Part shown: positions 51,433-60,085 of the stretch, one piece after another
Layout: each line of letters begins with the position of its first letter
How positions within the stretch are numbered: the stretch's first letter is position 1
NCBI GenBank assembly: GCA_020161135.1
Contig: JAIUOB010000003.1
Location: 558,001-622,000, forward strand
DNA: 64,000 nt
Origin: Gemmatimonadota bacterium
Lineage (GTDB): Bacteria > Gemmatimonadota > Gemmatimonadetes > Gemmatimonadales > Gemmatimonadaceae
Reading direction: 5' to 3'
Made by a program: the position numbers and the translations under genes
Notes under the pieces: model-generated
The model's input: the letters and a program-made list of their open reading frames with translations, nothing else
Databases searched by the model: none
What the model was told of the DNA's origin: nothing

Positions 51433-51654
51433 TCAGGCGACGGCGACCTGGCCGCGCGGCGCGCGCTGCACCTTGCCGGCCGCGAGGCAGCGGGTGCAGA
51501 CCTTGACCTTGATGACCTTGCCGTCCGCGAGGGTGCGGACCACCTGGAGATTGGGCTTCCAGGTGCGGCGGGTCTTGTTGTTCGCGTGCGAGACGTTGTT
51601 GCCGAAGGCAACACCCTTGTCGCAGCTGTAGCAGCGGTTGCGATTGATGGCCAT
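51433..51654 (-). CDS. rpmB: 50S ribosomal protein L28
   Basis: 73 residues, start ATG 51654. N-terminus [19 protein letters not shown]. Two Cys pairs (CYSC and CTRC) can bind zinc, so this is the Zn-type (C+) form. It follows rplQ by 11 bp, so it is appended to the rpoA operon. rpmB is usually paired with rpmG, which is absent here. Confidence 0.97.
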   Translation of the reverse strand: MAINRNRCYSCDKGVAFGNNVSHANNKTRRTWKPNLQVVRTLADGKVIKVKVCTRCLAAGKVQRAPRGQVAVA

Positions 51655-51665
51655 GGGTGGGTGCC

Positions 51666-52022
51666 TCAGCTGAGGATCAGTTCGATCCGCGCCATCTCTG
51701 CGCCGTCACCCTTGCGGTGGCCGGTCTTGAGAATGCGCGTGTAGCCGCCCGGACGCGTGACGAACTTCGGACCGATCTCCTGGAAGAGCTTGTCCGCCGC
51801 CTCACGCTTGTGGACGTGCCGACCCGCCAGGCGGCGCGCATGCAGCGTGCCCGAGCGAGCCTTGGTGATGAGCTTCTCGACGAACGGGCGAAGTTCCTTG
51901 GCCTTCGCCTCCGTCGTCTCGATCGCCCCCTGCTCGATGAGCGAGGTGGCGAGATTGCGGAGCAGCGCGAGACGCTGCTCACTGGTCCGCCGGAGCTGGC
52001 GGTGGGCCTTACGGTGGCGCAT
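51666..52022 (-). CDS. rplQ: 50S ribosomal protein L17
   Basis: 118 residues, N-terminus [20 protein letters not shown]. Typical core with [20 protein letters not shown] near the C-terminus. Directly follows rpoA (6 bp gap), the standard end of the alpha operon. Confidence 0.98.
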   Translation of the reverse strand: MRHRKAHRQLRRTSEQRLALLRNLATSLIEQGAIETTEAKAKELRPFVEKLITKARSGTLHARRLAGRHVHKREAADKLFQEIGPKFVTRPGGYTRILKTGHRKGDGAEMARIELILS

Positions 52023-52028
52023 GGGAGA

Positions 52029-53102
52029 TCAATCCTCGTCTTCGTCGTCGTCAGGCGCGTTCTCGGCGGCGCGGCTGGGCGGGGTGCCCATGTCGAGGAT
52101 GCGCACCCCATCGGTGCTTTCCTCGTAACGCATGCCGAAATTGAGCCCTTCCTTCTCGAGCAGCGCGGCGATTTCCTGCAGGGACTTCTTGCCGAAGTTC
52201 TTGACCTGGAGGATCTGCGCCTCGGTCTGGCGCACCAGATCGCCGAGCGAGCGGATATTCGAGTTCTTCAGGGAGTTGACCGAACGAACCGAGAGTTCGA
52301 GATCGTCGATCGGGGTGCGGAACAGCTCGGCGAGGCGGAGCGCGTCGGCGTTGGCACCGTCGCCGGCCGCGCCGGGCTGTGCGGAGGCCGACGACCCGAA
52401 GCCCACGAAATACTGGAAGTGGGTCTGGGCGAGCGCCGCCGCGTAGCTCACCGCTTCCTCGGGCGACATCGTGCCGTTGGTTTCGACGGTGAGCGTGAGC
52501 CGGTCGTAGTCGGTGCGCTGACCGACGCGGGTTTCCGCGACGGTGAAGTTCGCCCGACGGACCGGACTGTAGATGGCATCGATGCGCACCACATCCACCG
52601 ACAGGGCCTTGTCGGGGGTGTGAGCATCACTCTCCACGTAGCCACGGCCCTTGTTCACGTAGAGCTCGACGTTGAAGTCGCGCTCGTCCGTGATCGTGAA
52701 CAGGTGGTGCGACGGGTCGACGACCCGCACGCCACCTGCGGCCTGGATGTCCGCCGCCGTCACCGCGCCCGGACCCGACTTCGCGAGGCGGAGAACCGCC
52801 TGGTCGACTTCGTCCGGCAGCGCGAGCGTGAGCGTCTTGAGGTTGCCGATGATCTGGTGCACGTCTTCCACGACGCCGGGGATGGTCTGGTGCTCGTGCA
52901 CCACCCCGTCGATGCGGAACGCCCACACGGCCGAGCCGCGGAGCGACGACAGCAGCAGTCGGCGCATCGCGTTGCCCAGCGTGTGCCCGAAGCCGCGCTC
53001 GAGCGGCTGCAGGCGGAACTCGGCCAGATTCGGATTGTCCTCGCGCTTGGTGGCTTCCACCAGCTGCGGACGGACCAGCCCGGAGAGATCGATCGTTGCC
53101 AT
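52029..53102 (-). CDS. rpoA: RNA polymerase alpha subunit
   Basis: 357 residues. The N-terminal assembly domain has RLQPLERGFGHTLGNAMRRL. The C-terminal domain has NSLKNSNIRSLGDLVRQTEA and QVKNFGKKSLQEIAALLEKE. It follows rpsD across a 114-bp spacer that can fold into a stable hairpin. A short acidic tail (DDDEDED) ends the protein. Confidence 0.98.
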   Translation of the reverse strand: MATIDLSGLVRPQLVEATKREDNPNLAEFRLQPLERGFGHTLGNAMRRLLLSSLRGSAVWAFRIDGVVHEHQTIPGVVEDVHQIIGNLKTLTLALPDEVDQAVLRLAKSGPGAVTAADIQAAGGVRVVDPSHHLFTITDERDFNVELYVNKGRGYVESDAHTPDKALSVDVVRIDAIYSPVRRANFTVAETRVGQRTDYDRLTLTVETNGTMSPEEAVSYAAALAQTHFQYFVGFGSSASAQPGAAGDGANADALRLAELFRTPIDDLELSVRSVNSLKNSNIRSLGDLVRQTEAQILQVKNFGKKSLQEIAALLEKEGLNFGMRYEESTDGVRILDMGTPPSRAAENAPDDDEDED

Positions 53103-53123
53103 GATGTCTGAGAGATGAGGTCA

Positions 53124-53148
53124 CGCGGGTGGCGTGGTGCCACCCGCG
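53124..53148 (-). promoter_or_regulatory. Intercistronic hairpin between rpsD and rpoA
   Basis: Perfect 10-bp stem CGCGGGTGGC/GCCACCCGCG with a GTGGT loop (53124-53133 and 53139-53148), 22 bp upstream of the rpoA start. A second, weaker stem CCCGAAC/GTTCGGG spans 53163-53197. It could attenuate or stabilise the rpoA part of the transcript. Confidence 0.6.
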
Positions 53149-53216
53149 ACGCGCTGCCCCGCCCCGAACGCGCGGCAGCCCCGTAGAGGGGTTCGGGCCC
53201 CGACCCTGCGAACGCC

Positions 53217-53852
53217 TTACTTCGAGTACAACTCGACGACGAGCTGTTCCTGCGCCGCGAGAGCGATGGACGCGCGCTGCGGTTTCTCGAGCACGCGGCC
53301 GCTGAACGTGTCCTTGTCCACCGCGATCCACGACGGCGAGGCGCCACGCGCCGCCTGCTCCATCGCGCCCATGACCAGGGCGAGCTCACGCGACGACTGC
53401 TTCACGCGCACTTCCTCGCCCGGACGCACCTGGTACGACGGGATGTCGAGGAGGCGACCCTTCACCTCGATGTGGCGGTGACGGATGAGCTGACGCGCCG
53501 CCTTGCGGCTCGGCGCGAAGCCCATGCGATACACCACGTTGTCGAGCCGGGTCTCGAGAGCGGCCAGCAGGTTGTGACCGGTGATGCCGGCCTGCGTGGC
53601 GACACGCTCGAACGTGTTGCGGAACTGCTTCTCGGAGATGCCATAGATGCGCTTGATCTTCTGCTTCTCACGCAGCTGCTTGGCGAACTCCGACATCTTC
53701 TTGCGACGCGCCGTGGCCTGACCGTGCTGACCCGGGGCGTACGGACGACGCTCGACGGGGCACTTCTCGGTGAAGCACTTGGTGCCCTTCAGGAAGAGCT
53801 TGGCGCCCTCGCGACGGCACTGACGGCAGCTGGGACCAGTGTAACGGGCCAT
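53217..53852 (-). CDS. rpsD: 30S ribosomal protein S4
   Basis: 211 residues, N-terminus MARYTGPSCRQCRREGAKLF. Four Cys (CRQC and CFTEKC) make a zinc site of the C+ S4 form. The S4 RNA-binding domain includes RLDNVVYRMGFAPSRKAARQ. It sits between rpsK and rpoA. S4 is the usual autoregulator of this operon. Confidence 0.98.
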   Translation of the reverse strand: MARYTGPSCRQCRREGAKLFLKGTKCFTEKCPVERRPYAPGQHGQATARRKKMSEFAKQLREKQKIKRIYGISEKQFRNTFERVATQAGITGHNLLAALETRLDNVVYRMGFAPSRKAARQLIRHRHIEVKGRLLDIPSYQVRPGEEVRVKQSSRELALVMGAMEQAARGASPSWIAVDKDTFSGRVLEKPQRASIALAAQEQLVVELYSK

Positions 53853-53855
53853 GGA

Positions 53856-54233
53856 TCAGACCCTCCGGCGCTTGGGGGGACGGCAGCCGTTGTGCGGGAT
53901 CGGGGTGACGTCGCGAATGGACTTCACCTGGAGACCCGCGGCGGCGAGCGCCTGGATGGCCGACTCGCGACCCGAGCCGGGGCCCTGCACACGGACATGC
54001 ACGCGACGCACGCCGAGCGTGAGCGCTTCGCGCGCGCACTGCTCGCTGGCGACGGTCGCCGCGAACGGCGTGGACTTCTTCGACCCCTTGAAGCCCGCCT
54101 TGCCGGCCGAGCCCCACGACACCGCGTTCCCATGCAGGTCGGTGATCGTGATGGTCGTGTTGTTGAACGTGGCGCTGACGTGGGCGATCCCTTCCGCCTC
54201 GACGACGCGCTTGGTCTTCTTCGCGGTAGCCAT
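53856..54233 (-). CDS. rpsK: 30S ribosomal protein S11
   Basis: 125 residues with [20 protein letters not shown] and [19 protein letters not shown], both S11 signatures, and the C-terminus [11 protein letters not shown]. Three-base gap to rpsM upstream and to rpsD downstream. Confidence 0.98.
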   Translation of the reverse strand: MATAKKTKRVVEAEGIAHVSATFNNTTITITDLHGNAVSWGSAGKAGFKGSKKSTPFAATVASEQCAREALTLGVRRVHVRVQGPGSGRESAIQALAAAGLQVKSIRDVTPIPHNGCRPPKRRRV

Positions 54234-54236
54234 GGC

Positions 54237-54614
54237 TTACTTGGTCACCTTCTTCTTGCCCGCGATGGCGCGGCGCGGCCCCTTCTTGGTGCGCGCGTTC
54301 GTGTGCGTGCGCTGCCCGCGCACGGGGAGGCCACGACGATGGCGGGTGCCACGGTACGAGCCGATATCCATGAGGCGCTTGATGTTCATCGCGACCTCGG
54401 TGCGCAGTGCACCCTCGACGCGATGATTGCGCTCGATCTCCTGACGGAGCTTGTTGAGATCGGCGTCGTTGAGGTCGCGCACGCGCTGCGCGCTCGACAC
54501 ACCCGAGGCCTCGAGGATCTTCTGCGCCGTCTTGCGACCGATGCCGAAGATGTAGGTAAGGCCGATCTCGATCTTCTTCTCGCGTGGCAAATCCACGCCG
54601 GCGATACGTGCCAT
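54237..54614 (-). CDS. rpsM: 30S ribosomal protein S13
   Basis: 125 residues, [20 protein letters not shown] at the start, the RNA-contact motif [20 protein letters not shown] near the C-terminus. It follows rpmJ by 13 bp. Confidence 0.98.
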   Translation of the reverse strand: MARIAGVDLPREKKIEIGLTYIFGIGRKTAQKILEASGVSSAQRVRDLNDADLNKLRQEIERNHRVEGALRTEVAMNIKRLMDIGSYRGTRHRRGLPVRGQRTHTNARTKKGPRRAIAGKKKVTK

Positions 54615-54627
54615 GTGTGCGCTCCCC

Positions 54628-54744
54628 TCAGCCCTGACGCTGCTTGTGCTTGGGGTTGCGCTTGCAGATGATGCGAGTCACGCCCTGTCGCTTGACGACC
54701 TTGCAGTGCTCGCAAATCGGCTTCACGCTGCTACGAACTTTCAC
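54628..54744 (-). CDS. rpmJ: 50S ribosomal protein L36
   Basis: 38-residue protein read on the minus strand from GTG 54744, with GAGGTGA just upstream. Sequence begins [20 protein letters not shown] and continues with [11 protein letters not shown] and KHKQRQG. The zinc ligands C-x2-C...C...H are present (CEHC, ICK, KHK), so it is the C+ form. It leads the operon; secY, map and infA are not upstream, unlike most bacteria. Confidence 0.95.
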   Translation of the reverse strand: MKVRSSVKPICEHCKVVKRQGVTRIICKRNPKHKQRQG

Positions 54745-54752
54745 GGGTCACC

Positions 54753-54770
54753 TCGGCGCGGCTGCGCCGA
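54753..54770 (-). promoter_or_regulatory. Hairpin abutting the rpmJ ribosome-binding site
   Basis: TCGGCGC (54753-54759) and GCGCCGA (54764-54770) form a 7-bp stem with a 4-base loop. On the transcript, the stem ends right against the GAGGTG ribosome-binding site of rpmJ. Upstream, a 10-base direct repeat CATCAATCGG occurs at 54789-54798 and 54824-54833. Candidate autoregulatory leader for the operon. Confidence 0.4.
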
Positions 54771-54956
54771 CGGAGTCTCCCGCACCGCCATCAATCGGCG
54801 GCCGGCTGGACTCCCCATGCGTTCATCAATCGGGATGCATCGTGCCCTGAGGGTCCGATTCCGCGCCCGACTGAAGCGAGTGTGGCCAGCGGATTGGCCA
54901 GCGAAATGTCCGCCGGCGGGCCGCCAGAAAACGGCCCGAAAACGGACAAGACCTCA

Positions 54957-54985
54957 AGCGTAGCAGGAACCGGGCGCAAGTGCAA
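54957..54985 (-). promoter_or_regulatory. Candidate promoter of the rpmJ-rpoA operon
   Basis: On the minus strand, TTGCAC (54980-54985) and TACGCT (54957-54962) are 17 bp apart. The key -10 bases (TA...T) are kept. It lies in the 276-bp gap between pyrF and rpmJ and would give a leader of about 205 nt. Confidence 0.4.
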
Positions 54986-55020
54986 GGCACGACAGCAGGT
55001 AGCGCCCCTCCTCCCGCGGG

Positions 55021-55755
55021 TCAGCTCAGCGCCGCCCGCACCGCGGCAATCGCTGCCGCCGGATCGTCGGCGGCCGTCACCGCCCGCCCCAAAATGAGCC
55101 AGCGGGCCCCGGCAGCGGCCGCGGCCTCGGGGGTCATGACCCGCGCCTGATCGTGGGTTGCCCCCCCGGCCAGCCGGATGCCGGGCACCAGGATGCCGAG
55201 CCCCGCCTGCGCCGCCCGGACCGCCGCCGTCTCGTGCCCCGAACACACCACGCCGGCCGCGCCGGCCGACGCGGTGAGGCCCGCCAGCCGCAGCACCTCG
55301 GCCGACACGTCCACGTCGGTACGCCCCCATGCCGCCCCGACCCCCGCCGCATCGAAGCTGGTCAGGATGGTCACGCCGAGGATGCCACAGGCGTCGACCG
55401 CACCGCCGTCGGCCCCCTCGGCCGCCCCCTCGACGGCCGCCCGCACCATCGCCTCGCCGCCCGACGCGTGCACGGTCAGCAGCGTTGCCCCGTGCCGCGC
55501 CACGCTGCGCGCCGCCCCCCGCACCGTGTTGGGGATGTCGTGGAGCTTGAGGTCGACGAACACCCGCTTCCCCGCCGCGCGGAGCCAGGCCACGATGGCG
55601 GGTCCCTCGGCGGTGAACAGCTCGAGCCCCACTTTGTAGAAGTCACAGTGCGCGCCAAGGCGCGTCACGAGCTCCTCGGCGGCCCGGCGATCCGGCACAT
55701 CGAGCGCGACGATGGGGGTGGCCCGAAGACCGGCGGGCGAGGACGGCGACGTCAT
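55021..55755 (-). CDS. pyrF: Orotidine 5'-phosphate decarboxylase
   Basis: Last step of UMP synthesis. Catalytic motif KRVFVDLKLHDIPNTVRGAA; phosphate-binding motif VPGIRLAGG near the C-terminus. ATG 55755 overlaps the pyrD stop as ATGA and gives 244 residues. The two enzymes work at adjacent steps, so coupling fits. Confidence 0.97.
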   Translation of the reverse strand: MTSPSSPAGLRATPIVALDVPDRRAAEELVTRLGAHCDFYKVGLELFTAEGPAIVAWLRAAGKRVFVDLKLHDIPNTVRGAARSVARHGATLLTVHASGGEAMVRAAVEGAAEGADGGAVDACGILGVTILTSFDAAGVGAAWGRTDVDVSAEVLRLAGLTASAGAAGVVCSGHETAAVRAAQAGLGILVPGIRLAGGATHDQARVMTPEAAAAAGARWLILGRAVTAADDPAAAIAAVRAALS

Positions 55756-56729
55756 GCAGGCCACTCCAGGGTGCCGACTATGGTGGACAGGTCGCGCACG
55801 TCGTGGCGCGCGCACCAGGCGGCAACGCCACGCGCGATGCGTTCAGGCGCGCGCGGATCCCGCAAGGCCGCGGTGCCCACGCCCACGAGCTGTGCACCGG
55901 CGAGCAGGTACTGCACGGCGTCGTCCGCCGTGCTCACGCCGCCGAGCCCCACGATGGGCACGCCGGGGAGCGCCCGGCTCACGCGCCAGGTGGCCAGGAG
56001 ACCGATGGGCAGGAGCGCCGGGCCGCTGATGCCGCCGCTGCCGAAGCCGATGCGAGGCCGGCGGTTCGCCGTATCGATCACCAGCCCGGGCATGGTGTTG
56101 ACGAGGGTAAGCCCGGTGGCACCGGCACGCACGGCGCACTCCGCCGTCGCCACGAGCGACGGACCAAGCGTGGGCGACAGTTTCACGAACAGCGGGCGTG
56201 TGGTGCATGCACGCACCGCGCGCACCAGCGCATCGAGCATCTCGCGGTCGGCACCGAACTCGAGACCGCCGGCCTTCACGTTGGGGCAACTCACGTTCAG
56301 CTCGAAGGCATCCACGCCCGGTACGGCGTCGAGACCGCTCACGACCGTCTCGAAGTCCTCGACGCTGTTGCCCACCACGTTCACGAACACGCGCGTTCCG
56401 GGATGGTGCGTCGGCAGCCACGGCAGGAATTCGTCACGCACTGCGGCGAGCCCGGGATTGGCCAGGCCAATGGCGTTGATCATGCCGCCGGCGAACTCGC
56501 TCACGCGCAGCGGGCGATTGCCCTTGCGTGGCTCGACGCTGACCGCCTTGGTGGAGAGTCCCCCCAGCGCCGAGAGGTCCATGACGTCATCCAGCTCGCG
56601 CCCGAAGCCGGCCGTGCCAGATGCCAGCACGATCGGATTGCGAAAGGCGAGCGAGCCAACGATGTGCGCGTGACCAGTAGGCGAAGCGGCCGGCATCGGA
56701 ACCTGAGCGTGAGACGACGGGGCGCTCAC
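55752..56729 (-). CDS. pyrD: Dihydroorotate dehydrogenase, class 1B catalytic subunit
   Basis: Oxidises dihydroorotate to orotate with FMN. The class 1 catalytic Cys is in FELNVSCPNVKAGGLEFG; FMN contacts include GIGFGSGGISGPALLPIGLL. Class 1B enzymes normally need the electron-transfer subunit PyrK, which is not in the window. GTG 56729 overlaps the upstream lipoprotein gene as GTGA; an internal ATG (MPAASPTG) is possible. 325 residues. Confidence 0.94.
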   Translation of the reverse strand: MSAPSSHAQVPMPAASPTGHAHIVGSLAFRNPIVLASGTAGFGRELDDVMDLSALGGLSTKAVSVEPRKGNRPLRVSEFAGGMINAIGLANPGLAAVRDEFLPWLPTHHPGTRVFVNVVGNSVEDFETVVSGLDAVPGVDAFELNVSCPNVKAGGLEFGADREMLDALVRAVRACTTRPLFVKLSPTLGPSLVATAECAVRAGATGLTLVNTMPGLVIDTANRRPRIGFGSGGISGPALLPIGLLATWRVSRALPGVPIVGLGGVSTADDAVQYLLAGAQLVGVGTAALRDPRAPERIARGVAAWCARHDVRDLSTIVGTLEWPA

Positions 56730-58117
56730 GGGGTGCCGGAGCGCGTGGCGGCGCGCAGGCGGCGGAGACTGTCGCTCCACACCCGCACCCCCTCGGTCCA
56801 GCGCAATCTCAGCAGTTCGCCGCTGGCGGCAAAGTCCGGCAGCGCGGCGGGATCCTCGCCCCGCAGTCTCGCGGCCGCGGGCGACGCCGGGTACTCGATG
56901 AGGACGCGCCGCCGCCAGACCTCCGCGCTGTCGGCATCGAGCAGGCTGGCCGCGTACCATGCCGTCGGAGCCACCGTCGCGCCGCTGTGTTCGCGCGCGA
57001 CCTGTACGAACATCGTCCGCGCGAGCAAGGGTGCGCGCAGCGAATCCCGCGCCACCTCGGCCGCCAGGAACAGCGATGCGCCGGTGGGATCGTCACGCTC
57101 TGCGAGGAGGCGCAGCAGCAACAGCGGATCGGTGAGCCGCCGTGCCGTAGCTGTGCGCAGCACCGCCGAGTCGAGCCGCGCGAGCGTCGAATCGACGGCG
57201 CGCGGCGTGTCTGCCCGACGGACGTCGATGAGCGCCACGCGTGCGCTGGCATCACGCGCCACGATCGTGTCGCGGACCGCGAGCTCGCGCGCCGTCTGCA
57301 GGTGCAGGCGGGCGAGTGAGTCGCGACCGACGCGCTGGAGTTGCTCACCGAGCGCGTGGTGCATGGCACCGCGCGCCTGGTCGCGCACGCGCACGGCATC
57401 GTAGGCGGCCACGATGCGCGCGGCGCCGTCGAGCTCTCCCGCAGCGGCGAGTTCGCGCACGGCCACCAGCGCCTCGTCGCGATACTCCCCGACGCGGGCG
57501 CGCGCCACCACCAGCGACTCGACGCGCGTGAACACCCGTGCGCCGACCGAGGCCCCGACAAGCTCCCAGGGGAGCGCCCCGGCGTCGTCGTCGCCCAGAT
57601 AGCCGGGGACGGCGGCGAAATCACCCTGCGCCAGCGCCGCACGCGCGGCCCATCGACGGGCGGCACGGGCGGTGGTCACGTCACGCAGCCCCACGAGCGA
57701 GTCGAGCCGATGGCGGGCGTCGACGAGGCGGGCCGCCCGCACGTCGCACACGGCGACCGCGAGTCGCGCCCGATCGCGATCGCCGCTGGGAGTGCCGGGC
57801 CGCGCGAGATACTCGGTGAGCCGCGGCAGTGCGGCCGTGCAACTGTTGCCGAGCGCCGCGCTCGTCCCCGCGAGATACAACGCCCGCTCGCGCCAACGCG
57901 ACGCGGGATGTCGTACGAGCACGCTTTCCGCGGATTCCGCCGAGCGACGGAAGCGCACCTCGGCCTCGGACTCCTCGCCTCGCCGCAGTCGCGAGTCGCC
58001 GGCCGCGGCCTGCCGCTGCGCATTGTAAACGCCGTTGTAGTACACGCATCCCGTCACGCCCCAGACGGCAGCGAGCAGCGCCATCCTGCGCAGTGTCTGC
58101 GACGCGCGCGGTGTCAT
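56726..58117 (-). CDS. Lipoprotein with helical-repeat body
   Basis: 463-residue protein with a lipoprotein signal (LLAAVWGVTGC, then VYYNGVYNAQRQA). The rest is Ala/Arg/Leu-rich alpha-helix, resembling TPR solenoids (EVRFRRSAESAESVLVRHPA is BamD-like). No enzyme motif recognised. ATG 58117 overlaps the amidase stop (ATGA), and its end overlaps pyrD (GTGA), so it is tied to both. It may be an outer-membrane-lipid-anchored partner of the amidase (inference). Confidence 0.84.
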   Translation of the reverse strand: MTPRASQTLRRMALLAAVWGVTGCVYYNGVYNAQRQAAAGDSRLRRGEESEAEVRFRRSAESAESVLVRHPASRWRERALYLAGTSAALGNSCTAALPRLTEYLARPGTPSGDRDRARLAVAVCDVRAARLVDARHRLDSLVGLRDVTTARAARRWAARAALAQGDFAAVPGYLGDDDAGALPWELVGASVGARVFTRVESLVVARARVGEYRDEALVAVRELAAAGELDGAARIVAAYDAVRVRDQARGAMHHALGEQLQRVGRDSLARLHLQTARELAVRDTIVARDASARVALIDVRRADTPRAVDSTLARLDSAVLRTATARRLTDPLLLLRLLAERDDPTGASLFLAAEVARDSLRAPLLARTMFVQVAREHSGATVAPTAWYAASLLDADSAEVWRRRVLIEYPASPAAARLRGEDPAALPDFAASGELLRLRWTEGVRVWSDSLRRLRAATRSGTP

Positions 58118-59394
58118 CCGCCCACCTTGCGCTCGTACTGCGCGAGATACGCCACGATCGCGTCGGCCAGGGTCGCAGCGAGGCGGTTGACCTGCTCGGT
58201 GCTGGTCATCCAGGCGGCTTCCGTGCGATTGGTGCCGAAGCCGATCTCCACGAGCACGGCGGGCATGAACGCGGTGACGAGCACGCGGAACCCCGCCTGC
58301 TTGACGCCACGATTCGGCCCCGGATGCACGCTGCGCATGCCCGCCTGGATCAACTCGGCCAGACGCGACGACTCGCGCAGGTGCTCGTTCTGCGCCATGT
58401 CGCGGATGATGAAGCCCAGGGGATCGTCCCGCGACGCATCGACGGGCGCCTCGAAGCGAATGGCTTCGTTTTCCATCGCCTCGACACGACGTTCGTCCTC
58501 GGTCTTCGCTTCGGCGAGGAAGTAGGTCTCGAAGCCCCGCGCGCCGCCGGGGTTCTTCCAGCGCGGATTGGCCGCGTTCACGTGCAGCGACACGAAGAGA
58601 TCGCCGCGCGCCTGGTTGGCGATCCTGCCGCGATCGGAGAGTGCGATGAGGGTGTCAGTGGTGCGCGTCATCACGACGCGCACGCCGCGCGCCTGCAGGG
58701 CGGTGCGCAGCGCCTTGGCGGCATCCAGCGTGACGTTCTTCTCGAAGATGCGCGGCCCGGCGCCGATGGGGCCGGACATGCCGCGGTCGGGCCCCCCGTG
58801 ACCCGCGTCGACGACGACGACGCGCTGACGGGTGCCGCCGTTGGCTGGCGTGGAGACACCCGCAGGTGAAACCGGCGGTGTGGCAGCCGGCAGCGTGGCG
58901 GCTGGCGAGGGCGCCGAGCGCGGCGGCGTGGCCCGCGGCGAGGCCGCCGCGCCGCGCCCTGCGGACGCCGTGCCCGCCACCGTCGTGCTGAAGCGGCGGA
59001 GTTCTCCGCGCGGTGCGTCGTAGAGGAGCCCGGAACCGAGTCGTGGCAGCAGGTCGGTGACGACCATCATGGGCACCAGCAGCGTGGCGCCCACTCGCAC
59101 CACGTCCACAGGCAGCGGCACGGTGTCATTCGCGACGATCGCCAGCGCGCTCCCCGCCTCCAGGTCCACGCCCAGCGTGCCGACTTCGAAGCGCGTGCGA
59201 CGCGGACGTCGCGCGTCGACCACCAGCTGTCCTCCCAAGGCCTCGGCCAGTGCATCGGCGCGCACGGCCAAGCCACCGCCCGGATGCACCGCGACCGGCA
59301 CCTGCCGCACGCGATCGCCGACCTTCACGGTGAGCGGCGTCGGAACGGCGGCGGCGACCTGCAACGCGATGGAGAGCGACAGCAGCACGCTCAC
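58114..59394 (-). CDS. N-acetylmuramoyl-L-alanine amidase (Amidase_3)
   Basis: Zinc peptidoglycan amidase. After an export signal (VLLSLSIALQVAAAVP), the N-terminal ~150 residues form a beta-rich region resembling copper-amine-oxidase N-terminal or AMIN-like domains. The C-terminal Amidase_3 domain has VVVDAGHGGPDRGMSG, the zinc Glu in IFEKNVTL, LFVSLHVNAA and VLVEIGFGTN. I chose GTG 59394, 7 bp after smpB with GGTGAG upstream. 426 residues. Likely acts in cell separation. Confidence 0.93.
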   Translation of the reverse strand: MSVLLSLSIALQVAAAVPTPLTVKVGDRVRQVPVAVHPGGGLAVRADALAEALGGQLVVDARRPRRTRFEVGTLGVDLEAGSALAIVANDTVPLPVDVVRVGATLLVPMMVVTDLLPRLGSGLLYDAPRGELRRFSTTVAGTASAGRGAAASPRATPPRSAPSPAATLPAATPPVSPAGVSTPANGGTRQRVVVVDAGHGGPDRGMSGPIGAGPRIFEKNVTLDAAKALRTALQARGVRVVMTRTTDTLIALSDRGRIANQARGDLFVSLHVNAANPRWKNPGGARGFETYFLAEAKTEDERRVEAMENEAIRFEAPVDASRDDPLGFIIRDMAQNEHLRESSRLAELIQAGMRSVHPGPNRGVKQAGFRVLVTAFMPAVLVEIGFGTNRTEAAWMTSTEQVNRLAATLADAIVAYLAQYERKVGG

Positions 59395-59401
59395 CGTCGT
59401 C

Positions 59402-59881
59402 TCACCGTGAACGCAGCACGCGCGCGATCTCGCGCTCCGCGTCGCGCTTCTTGAGATCCTCACGCTTGTCGTGCTGCTGCTTGCCCCGCACCAGCGCCAG
59501 CCGGGTCTTCACCCGCCCGCGACGGAAGTACAGGTCGAGCGGGACGAGCGTCAGCCCCTGGCGCTCCACGGAGCCGATCAGGCGCCGGATCTCGCGGCGA
59601 TGCAGCAGCAACTTGCGGGTGCGCGTGGGCTCGTGGTTGAAGACGTTCCCCTGTCCATAGGCCCCAATGTGCAGGTTGAGGAGGTAGACCTCGCCCGCGT
59701 TCACGATTCCGAACGCGTCGGTGAGATTGGCCCGCCCGTCACGCAGCGCCTTGACCTCGGTGCCGGTGAGGACGATGCCCGCCTCCCAGGTGTCCAGCAC
59801 TTCGTAGTCATGACGCGCGCGCTTGTTCCGCGCGATCAGCTCGGTGCCGTCCTCGTCCTGCGTCGCTTGCTTGGTGACCAT
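59402..59881 (-). CDS. smpB: SsrA-binding protein
   Basis: Binds tmRNA for ribosome rescue. 159 residues with NKRARHDYEVLDTWEAGIVL, VKALRDGRANLTDAF and the C-terminal DLKKRDAEREIARVLR tail. Start ATG 59881. It is transcribed away from the plus-strand tRNA-Leu. The tmRNA gene itself is not in the window. Confidence 0.98.
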   Translation of the reverse strand: MVTKQATQDEDGTELIARNKRARHDYEVLDTWEAGIVLTGTEVKALRDGRANLTDAFGIVNAGEVYLLNLHIGAYGQGNVFNHEPTRTRKLLLHRREIRRLIGSVERQGLTLVPLDLYFRRGRVKTRLALVRGKQQHDKREDLKKRDAEREIARVLRSR

Positions 59882-59919
59882 ACGCCTGAAACGTAATCAG
59901 AGGACGGTGCGATTCGGCG

Positions 59920-59949
59920 TTGACTTCCCCACCTGCGCCCGTCTATTCT
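59920..59949 (+). promoter_or_regulatory. Candidate promoter for tRNA-Leu
   Basis: TTGACT (59920-59925) and TATTCT (59944-59949) separated by 18 bp, 43 bp before the tRNA. Five of six and four of six consensus bases. The best sigma-70-like promoter match seen in the window. Confidence 0.6.
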
Positions 59950-59992
59950 TCCCGACCCTGCCCGCCCCGGAACGGTTTCCGACGGGTCCATC

Positions 59993-60076
59993 GCCGAAGT
60001 GGTGGAATTGGTAGACGCGCTGCGTTCAGGGCGCAGTGTCCGCAAGGACGTGCCGGTTCGAGTCCGGCCTTCGGCA
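59993..60076 (+). tRNA. tRNA-Leu(CAG)
   Basis: 84-nt class II tRNA. The acceptor stem GCCGAAG pairs with CTTCGGC (60069-60075), discriminator A at 60076. The anticodon stem CTGCG/CGCAG encloses the loop TTCAGGG, with anticodon CAG at 60027-60029, reading CUG. A long variable arm (TGTCCGCAAGGACG) and the T-loop GGTTCGAGTCC are present. The 3' CCA is not encoded. Confidence 0.97.
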
Positions 60077-60085
60077 CTCGGTACA

